Shown: one piece after another, positions 14,201 to 24,700 of the stretch
Layout: each line of letters starts with the position of its first letter
How positions within the stretch are numbered: position 1 is the stretch's first letter
Origin: Bombyx mori
Taxonomy: Eukaryota; Arthropoda; Insecta; Lepidoptera; Bombycidae
NCBI RefSeq assembly: GCF_030269925.1
Contig: NC_085128.1
Location: forward strand, 4,218,501 to 4,282,500
Length of the DNA stretch: 64,000 bases
Direction of reading: 5' to 3'
Notes under the pieces: generated by a model
What the model was told of the DNA's origin: nothing
What the model saw: only the letters and a program-made list of their open reading frames with translations
Database searches by the model: none
Position numbers and translations under genes: made by a program

Positions 14201-17200
14201 TTACCCAACGCCTAACCTGCAACATCGGGACATGCGATGTGCATTCTTCTGTAACAAGCGTTGCGGTTTTACGAAATCATCGCGCGCCACTTAATTAATC
14301 ATCTCTGATTGAGCCCTAGTGTTTGAAATATATATTTACTTACATAACGATAAGAGGCTTAAAATTTAATCGATAATCGTTCGATTCGGCTCGTTCGATA
14401 ATCGAAATTCTACAATAAACAGTGACAACCTGACATTTATGTTTATACTAGCCGTACTCGCCCGCTTCTCTGGGCATTTAAAATCTATATATTAATACGT
14501 GAAGCAAAAACTTTGTACCCCTTTTTACAAAAATTGTACGGATGGAGGAGTATGAAATTTCCCACTCTTATAGAGAGTATAGAGAAGGAATACAGAATGC
14601 TACTATTTAAAAAAAATTATCCATTAATAATAGATTAAATCAATAAAAAAACATTATACACACTACTATGTATTTGACACAGACGCATATACACACATAC
14701 TCTTTGTTTACTGTCAAACTTTTGTTATTACTTAAAATCTGTGGTCAAATTGAGAATAGGTTATTTAATATTGTTTATCTTTAATATTAAATAAAAACTA
14801 TCAGGGATGAAATAGGGAAATTGAGCAAAGAAATAAAATTACAAATAAGAAGAGATAGAGAACACCTCAGACGCAACACCTTTGAAAAATTCATCAACAA
14901 AACCGGTGGTATAAAAAAGGTCCTTAAAGTTTTATCCGAAAAAACCAACTGGATAGCTAGTATGAAAGACCAACATTGCATGACAACTACCAAAAGATTA
15001 GATATTCTATCAACAGCTACGAATTTCTACAGAAAGCTGTACTCCAGCAAGAGCCAACTTGAAATCACAGAATTAAGTAACGATGATAATGTGCCACCCA
15101 TACTAGAAGATGAAGTACAAAAGGCAATTAAAACACAGAAGTATGATAAAGCCCCTGGTCCCGACGAGATCAGCAACGAATTGCTTCTAAGCTGCAGAAC
15201 CTACATTGCACCACTACTTACATGTATTTTCAATGATATATTGAATACCGAAATTATCCCGTCACAGTGGACTGCATCAACCATCGTCCTGTTCCACAAA
15301 AAGGGGGACAAGACCAATATAAATAATTATAGACCCATCAGTCTAATGTCCAATATTTATAAAATCTTTGCCAAAATAATTTTAGCCCGAATAACAAGAA
15401 CCCTAGATGAAAACCAACCCAGGGAACAGGCTGGATTTAGGGCAGGCTATTCGACATTAGACCATATACATACTGTGAGACAAGTTATCGAGAAGAACAA
15501 AGAGTTTAATGTATTATTCTATTGTTGTTTTATTGACTACAACAAGGCATTTGACTCAATTGAGCACGAAAATATCTGGCCTTGTTTAAAGAACCAAGGA
15601 GTCGAACAAAAATACATCAGAATAATAAAAAAATATCTATGCTAAAAGTACAGCTAAAATTAAGTTAGAAAAAGAAGGGAAGGAAATAAAAATAAACAGA
15701 GGTGTAAGACAAGGGGACCCGCTATCGGCTAAACTATTCACAGCTGTCTTAGAGGAAATCATTCGGAAATTAAATTGGGACCACCACGGACTAAACATAA
15801 ACGGAGAAAGACTATCCCACTTACGATTCGCTGACGACATTGTTTTATTCGCTGAAACAAAGGAACACCTACAAGTCATGCTCATAGATTTGGAAAGAGA
15901 AAGCCGCAAGGTTGGCCTAACGATGAACGCCTCCAAAACCAAAGCACTAACAAATGCATCCGAAGACCCTATCATCATAAACGGCGAACCAATTGAGTAT
16001 GTCAAAGAGTACACTTACTTAGGCCAACAAATTTCAGTGAATGATATAATGTCAAAAAAAATAGACACTAGAATTGGGAATGCATGGAAGTGCTACTGGC
16101 GGCTAAAAGTAATTATGAAGAATAAAGAAATCAAGATGCATGTCAAATCAAAACTGTACAACACCTGCGTGCTACCAGTTCTAACCTATGGTTGCCAAAC
16201 CTGGGCTCTCACCAAAGCGCAAAGCAAAAAATTAGAATCATGCCAGACAGCTATGGAGAGAAGCATGCTGAATTTAAGAAAATCATACAGAGTACGAAAC
16301 AAAGCCATTAGAGGTCGCACTAAGATACAAAATGTTTCAACTAGAATTCGGAAACTAAAATGGCAATGGACAGGACATACAATAAGAGGCATCGAAAAAT
16401 GGAACAAAAGCATAGTGTTTTGGTACCCTAGAGATAGAAAAAGGAAACGAGGCAGACAGATTCGGAGGTGGGAAGACGAGATAAAGACTATGGACAAGGA
16501 AAGCTCTAAGCCGAGTAGAGTGGAAAGAAATGGAGGAGGCCTTTGCCAAAGTTGGGCAAACAGACGAAGTTGTCGATGTCACCGACTCGGCAGAGTCGTT
16601 AATTTAAGTTTATTATTTGTAAATATCCTTTGCGTCTGAATAAAGGCTTTTATTATTATTATTATTATAATTTTTTTTTAAAATTTTTATTTTCTCAGCT
16701 TATGCTGGTAGTACTTTAGTGACATTTACGGACTCGGTCAAGTAAATGTCACGGTTTCTTGGGGTTGGCTAACTATTGCATTATGTGGTTGATCATATTC
16801 TATTTGCAGAAACTTTCGTACAATTCTGCACGTGTTTAATATAGCAGCTTTTTGAAGAAGTATGTAGGTGTTAGGTTTTAGGTCAAGGAGCTTCAAACCA
16901 TGATGTATATGTTTTGGAATAACACCAGTTGTGGACAATACTAGAGGGACAATGTATACTTTTTGTTGTTTCCAGATTCTTAAAACTTCATCCTTAAGGT
17001 CTGCATATTTGTGTATTTTTTCTGCTATTGTTTTTTGTAGGTTGTGAGTGTTAGGGACAGCTATATCGATCAGGTAAGTGATTTTATTTATTTTGTCTCG
17101 TACGGTAATATCGGGACGGTTGTAGTGTATGGTTCTATCGGTTAGTATTGCGCGGTCATAGTAAATTTTATGAGTGCTATTTTCCAAAACTGTTTTAGGA

Positions 17201-18732
17201 GTGTATTGATAGTATGGTGTATGTGTGTCCGGGATGAGTTGTTATTATTATTATTATTATCATCTTTAATATTATTTGTATAGTGTGTTGTCTTGGCGAA
17301 ATCTGTGATGTGATTATAGAAATATAATAGTCTTTGTCTCTTTGACAATAGAACCATAATAATGTTCAAACTTATAATTTCAATTAATTATAGTCGAATT
17401 TCGACTACTGCTGGACCGCTAGTTAACATTATTATTTATTGTCATTATTATTATAGAGTCCAACACTCATATAAATATTAGCCTATCCATTAAGTACATG
17501 TATTTTCTACGTGGATACCAAGTTTCAAGTCAATCGGATGCATGGTTCAGTAGTTATAACGGAACATCCGTAAAAACCACTGTAGATTTATATATTAGTA
17601 TAGATATAGCTATTACATTTATTATCTAACAAGGCTGTCGAAATATAATAATAAAAATAAATATACTTTTTTCATTCAAAACAGTAATAAGCTATTGCGT
17701 AGCTATTAAAAAAAGAACAAAATAAAATTGGTTTAGAAACAGTTGGTCAATAGTTACTGAACAAAAAAAGGAAAACAGTTGACAACCACAGGAATGTAAA
17801 TGATTAATTAATTACATACAATGTGTACTCGTATCGGGCAGTAGGCAGGAAACTTTTGTAATGAAATATATACTTAACAGAAGAACAGAAGGACTAATTT
17901 CTGGTGGTAGGACCTCTTGTGAGTTCGCACCACCACCCTGCCTATTTCTGCCGTGAAGCAGTAATTAATGCATTTCGGTTTGAAGGGTGGGGCAGCCGTT
18001 GTAACTATATTTGAGAGCTTAGAACTTATATCTCAAGGTGGGTGGCGCATTTATGTTGTAGATTTCTGTGGGCTCCAGTAATTACTTAACACCAGGTGGG
18101 CTGTGAGCTTGCCCACCCATCTAAGCAATAAATAAATAAATTGCTAATAATTAAAGTCACTATCATTGGATCAATATTAACTATTATCAAATCACTACCT
18201 GCTACTATTAATTTTACTTTACTATATTCAGATAACTGTATATTCGTACAGTCACTGTTCGTAATAAATCAAAATGACGGTTATACGTTCTACAATACAT
18301 CAAATCGACATTTTCGCAATTAAATCAAAGTCCTCCGTTATATATACAATGTATAAGTATACAAAATCTTAAAAACCACAGCAGTCAACGACCCGTCTAA
18401 AATATCGATAAGAATTTATCGATTGACCCAAAAAAACTGGCGCGTTACTGAAATAACTGGTTCTCCTTCTAGACGTACTACAGATGTTCTAGAAATGATA
18501 ATCTTACTTACAGCTCGTAGTTTCGTATCCATTTCGAAACAGCCAAAGGAAGCTTGCGACATTGGTTCCTTTACCCGAAGTACATACTTTAATTAAAGAT
18601 ATCGTAACGTGTGTAATTAGAGCAATTACATCGTGATAGCTAGTTTTCGTGCTCGTCACAAAATTACGTTATGGCTTAAGCAAGAAAAATATAGACAGTC
18701 CGTAAATAAAAGTAAGTTCAGTGTTTTGAAAG

Positions 18733-18763
<31 letters not shown>

Positions 18764-21700
18764 GATAGTTATTTATGACTACCAACCCACACAGGCTTCG
18801 CGCGAGTAAATCAGGACATTATAAAATTTATACTAAAATTTATATAAAATCTTGAATATTTAATTTCATACCTTTTCCTTAAAAAGCAAAGAACTTCCCG
18901 TACAAGCGTTAAGCTCTAAAATCAGCGACTTAGGAGGAAAATAAAAAATAAAAACCCCAATGTAAGTGTGAATCGAATTATTCAACCCGTGTTAAAGCCT
19001 TATATAAATAAAAGTCACAGCATCTTATTTCATTGCGTGGAACTATGTGGTCATCGAGGCACCAGTAGAACTCAAATTGCTATTCCATTGAGCTTTCACG
19101 GTCTCTTTCAAGTTCTTCTTCTTCTCAATCGTGTCACTCATGACAGAGTAGCGTACTTAACAGTGTCCGTGATTTCCAAGAACGCGATTCGCGATTGTCA
19201 ATGCAAGACGAACCATTTTCAAGGAGAGTTGGCGTCAGATACTAAGAAATTTAAAATAGTCGAGGCAAACATAGATCCGACGTGTGTCTTCGCATTGATT
19301 TAAGATCAAAAATACATCGGTCTGAACATTCCCTCTGCCCTATTTGTTACTAAAGTCTAGATAAGCTAGCTTGGAATAACAATCATTTAGAATAATTCAA
19401 ATTTATCCTTAATCCTTAATACTTAATCCTATATTGAGAGCGTAAACAGTTTTATTATAACATGAATTTTAAGTCATATCTAGCCGCTTCACAGTTCTGG
19501 ATATGTGAAAGACCCCTATTTGTTAAAGCGACGATAAGCGTTGCACACACATACATTTTTATGTTAGTCTAGCGACCCGCCCTCGCTTCGCTTCGGAAAC
19601 ATTAAATTTTATTATTGATAGCGGGTGACGCCGCGGGGCGAAGCTAGTCTTAAAAAAGTAGCCTAAGTTACTTCTTATATCATCAGCTACCTATCAGTGA
19701 AAGTCTCGTCAAAATCGGTCCAGCCGTTCCAGAGATTAGCCGGAACAAACAGACATACAGACAAAAATTGTAAAAAGTGTTATATTGGTGTATGTACCGT
19801 ATATATATATTTATATGCATGTAATAAAAAGCGGTTATTTCAATATTACAAACAGGCACTCCAAATTTTATTTATATGTATAGATTTCATCAGCAAAACA
19901 AGTAATTATTTTTAGAATCGTTAGAAAGTATGTAACGGAACTTCAACGTCCCTGCAGAAAAATAATAAAATGATAATTTGTATTGTCGTATTATCGCTTA
20001 CAGAAGCCCTAGACGTCATCAAAGAAGAACATACCATGCCGGCTGAACGGAAGCGGAACAAGAGAGAAGTACCCTTTACACACGATGAGAAACGCATTGC
20101 TGGGGTGAGTTCTGTTTTTTTATTGCTTAGATGGGTGGATGAGCTCACAGTCCACCTGGTGTTAAGTGGTTACTGGAGGCCACAGACATCTACAACGTAA
20201 ATGCGCCACCCACCTTGAGATATAAGTTCTAAGGTCTCAGTATAGTTACAACGGCTGCCCCACCCTTCAAACCGAAACGCATTACTGCTTCACGGCAGAA
20301 ATAGGCAGGGTGGTGGTACCTACCCGTGCGGACTCATAAGAGGTTCTACCACTAGTAAAAAGTTCTTAATCTCTTTCTAACTTCAGCTTGCTTGCGCGTT
20401 GAGCTATATCGGTAACTTTGGTTTTCTTGGGAATTATTTCGTCCCGAATATGACCTCACAGAGAAACGCCGAGCATAACTCGTTCTATAGCTTTATTCTT
20501 AAATATAACTATTTTTTTAATTAAATAAATATAAATATTTACTTACAATCACGCCACGCAAACTGGCCCCGTGCTAAGTTCGTAAAGAACTTGTATTACA
20601 GGTACCAGATAACGGAAATAAATGTAAGATTTTTATTATACACATACATATATTTAATATACATCCATAACTCTGGAAAGACAGTTTATATTTATCATAC
20701 AAATATCTTCCCTTAGCGAGATTCGAACCCGCGACCCCTTGTGTAGTGACCATGTCACTTACCACTGGCGTAGACGGCCGTTATTTTGAAATGAACAATT
20801 TGCTTAAATTTCTCCGTCGTTTTTCAGTGTCTACTGCAGTGCGTGTACAGGAAGGTGAAGGCAGTAAGTATAAGCCTTTATTTCGACGACTAACCTAAAA
20901 CGCACACATCATTTCGGTTCCTCCCGATTCACTCTCGGTGCTCGATGCGACGAAGTGTTCGTCGTGCAACTTAACCCACGGACACAGCTCACTGAGTTTC
21001 TCGTCGGATCTTCTAAGTGGCTTGCGATTCCCATCCTGCAATAGACACAGCGAAGCACTGCTCTTGCTAGGGCAGATGTGAAGAAAGTCTTTCAGGCTAA
21101 GTCCTGTGAGTTCGCATACACATTCGGTTAATCTAGTATAATCTCTTAATCTAACTATATAAAAATGAATTGCTATTCGTTAGTATCGCTAAAACTCGAG
21201 AACGGCTGGACGGATTTGGCTAATTTTGGTCTTGAATTATTTGTGGAAGTCCAGAGCAGGTTTAAAAGGTAGATAAATATGAAAATGCTCGGAATTAAAT
21301 AAAAATAACAATTTTGTTTTTCCTTTGATGTGTCCCCCGTCGGACGGATTCCTTTTGTTTGTTTTAATTTTATTTTATACAAAAGTTTATGTCTTTTATT
21401 TATCGATTGAGGTACTACGAAGTCTGCCGGGTCAGCTAATGTAACAATAAATAAGAAACAAAAGCTTGTCTCCTTATTTTCGAAGACAAGGTCTGAAGGC
21501 AATACTTAATCTAGCAAAGCAATACCTATGTTCTCACTAGTAAAAGACTACTACTGTTCAAGCCCTAGTAACCACTTAACATCAGGTCAAATATGTGCTC
21601 GCCTACTGAGCAATAAATAAAGCTGAATTTTATTATCATTTCGAGTCTAAGAACGGATTATTGAAACAAATATCATGACACAAGTGCACACGACAGTGCT

Positions 21701-24700
21701 CAATTTGATTGAACATGAGAATGCTTAATCGATCTGCAATTCGAACTGCCGCTGTGGAGGTCAAGCGCGCAATAAATAAAAACGAATGAGAAAATATTAA
21801 TTTATACGTTGATGTTTATTGTTCAATGAATTTGATAATGAAATATCGCTGTTCGGTCGGGAAAAGATCGGTCGTTAAAATTTCGAACACAAATGCAATT
21901 TATTGTTTATTTCTACGAAGATCATATAATATAATTTAAATTATTTTCTTTTCTTTATCCTACCTCTGCTGATAGCCTTGAGAGGCTATATCAGCTTCAC
22001 CCTAGCGTGTAGGTGAGCTCACGGGGCTCAAACCGGAGTGGTGCTAACACTGGCCCTATCAAGAGCAGTGCTTTGCAGAATCTACCACCGGATCGGAAAC
22101 GCGACCCACTGAGAAGATCTGGCGAGAAACTCAGTGGGCTATGTCTGTGGGTTAATTCGCTCGTCGAGCCCTTCGGTTCGACGAGGACGGTGGCCGGTAT
22201 AGTTTCTAATGGATTTGGCGTGCTTTGGTACATTGATAAAATTGTCAAATTATACATTTTTAGTTGCATTGATGAGTGAACCAATTTAAGGCCCAGCAGG
22301 TGTAGTGTGGTTCCCGGAGCCCATAGATATTAAAACCTGAAAGCCACCTACCGTCTTGAGACATGAGGTCGGAGACTTTTCAAAACGGAACTGCCGTGCG
22401 GCAGAAACAGGCCGGATGGTGCCGCCTACCTGTGGGAGCTTACTAACTCACAGACATACTGTAAGCTTCACGATGAACCACGGTTAAATAATTACGTTTA
22501 ATAGATTTTATATTTTCAAAGTTTTTATTTTATGACACGACGTTATGTCTTCACCGTGGATTTCACAAGTGAGCTAGTGCTAGCAATTATTTATGAAGAC
22601 TGGTGCTTGCTAGATTTGAACACCGCCATAGACGCATCGGTTCGAACTTAAAATTAATCTCGAATGATAATAATGATTATTGTTATTCCCTTTTTTTCAT
22701 TCTTTATTAGAACCGTACACCTATTAGGTTAAGTCGGCTTTTATTCCCTATAAGTGATAAAATAAAATACTAAGTGTTTTGACGATGTATGAAATAAGTG
22801 GTAAAATAAAAGACTAAGTGTTTTGACAATGTATGAAACAGTACCGTGTTGTTTCCGTGGCTCTCATTGCGACCCGAGTGAATCATGAATGCTAAAGTCG
22901 TAAAATATTCAAGGTTCCACTGTAATTTTAAGTTTTATAACGAAATGTATTGTTAAGGAGCAATTTTGAATTTAATAGGCCTGGGTAAAGGGCAGGCGAT
23001 TACAGCCGCCGCCTTCGTTTTTGTGTTGTAAATTTATTTTACAGCTATCTATCTACGTGCCTGATACGACACCTCAATATATAATACCTACCGATATAAA
23101 TATTATTGAAGCATCGGAATTTAAAAATTAATTCGCGGGTGCTAAATATATCACATGCTAATTAGTTATATTGTTTTTTCCTTAAATTCGTCATTTCAGT
23201 GTCAGAATATCGTGTTTGTTATGATGGTGATTATTTTAAGCGATAATTATCAATCTATACTATTAATAATAATAATAATAATAAGCCGTAGAAGTTGTTT
23301 TAATTACGGATTTACACCCGAAAAATAAAATACTAAACATATTTTAATTTCTCGATTCCAGGTCGACGGTTTCGGTTTTCCGACCCTCGAAGGTCTCGTC
23401 GGATTATATTCGGACGGAGTCAACGAGCGCGGCTACTTCATGGCGGTTCTCGAAGCCTCCAGAGAATGCCTGATGAAGAACCACGATAAGTTCTCCAGGA
23501 CCACGCCTATGGGTAACACTACCGCTATGCAATCTGATTTAAATAACAATTGTCTGACCTTGTGAGCTAATTCTGCCTATATCTGTTAGCTCATTGAGTT
23601 TCTCATCGAACGGTCTCAGTGGGTCGCGGATCCAATCCGATGGTAGATTCTGCAAAACGCTGTTCATGCTAGGGCTAGTATTATCAAATTCTCTGAGCTC
23701 AAGTTTAGCTCGTGAGCTCACCTACCCTCTCGGGCGTATCTGGGATAGCCGTTAAGCTACTGGTGAATAAGTATAAAAACAAAAAGTCTGTATCAGAATA
23801 ACGTACATTTTATAAGTGTAGCTGGGTCTTTCTGTGATTATCGCTGTCTACAAAAATCTTCAGGAAGCTATGACCAGTACTAGCGGGATCACGGAATTAC
23901 TTTTCTTGGACCGCGGGCCGAATATCTATCGCAATACGCGCGTCTAAGGGGGCGCACGAAATATGTGCGAATGGTATGAATGAAATTATGAATGAAAATG
24001 GTAAAGTCGGGGACGAAAATGGCAAAGGCGGGTCCGAAGATGATAAATATCCTACTATACCAAAACCCACTCCCCCCACAGTAGTAATCCATAGATTTGT
24101 GAGCAAGATCACGACTCACCCGGGGTAAAGCGTTCAGGATCTCATCGACATCGCACGGTGAATGCGGTCACTCATCTTGACGCACGAGATTCTACGTGAC
24201 GCACGATCTAGGTCTCAATTGTATAACCTATTTATTATATATTGCCTTTACATTCGCTACAGAGGTACCAGCAGTAAATGCCAACAATGATAGTAAGCTG
24301 GCATAATTCGCAGTGAGCGCTGCTGTACAAACACCCACTAGGATTTGGTGGGAACCACACAGATTACTGGTGGTAGGACCACTTGTGAGTCCGCGCGGGT
24401 AGGTACCACCGCCCTGCCTGCGTTTCGGTTTGAAGGGTGGGGCAGCCGTTGTAACTATACTGCGACTTTAGAAGTTATATCTCAAGGTGGGTGGCGCATC
24501 TACGTTGTAGATGTCTATGGGCTCAAGTAACCAGGTGGGCTGTGAGCTCGTCTACCCATCTAAGCAATAAAAAAAATAAAAAAAACAGCTAATAATAAAT
24601 AAATAAATACGTTTTGTTACTTCACTGTAGCATGATTTCCTACCCAACAAACAGCACATAGCAGAAACTTTATTATTTATTTAGTATTTTAATAATTTCC

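Larger units (their letters stand above)
14484..17423 (+). mobile_element. Helitron-like element (family B) interrupted by retrotransposons
   Basis: It starts TCTATATATTAATACGTG and ends CTAGT, with a TAGTCGAA/TTCGACTA hairpin just before the 3' end. These are Helitron hallmarks (5' TC, 3' hairpin, CTRRT). Its two halves (14484-14789 and 17262-17423) align with the uninterrupted copy at 11702-12115. No Rep/helicase coding is seen, so it is non-autonomous. Confidence 0.75.

Noticed and set aside
18968..19303. 111-codon open frame with several cysteines upstream of an OBP exon
   Set aside because: No fitting splice phase, no OBP spacing and no recognisable motif. It lies in repeat-rich intron.
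20690..20775. tRNA gene from A/B boxes on the minus strand
   Set aside because: Acceptor pairing is absent and a SINE body follows.
23889..24119. Minus-strand 76-codon frame
   Set aside because: Antisense to the more protein-like plus frame. Hydrophobicity comes from AAAATGG-type codons read backwards.
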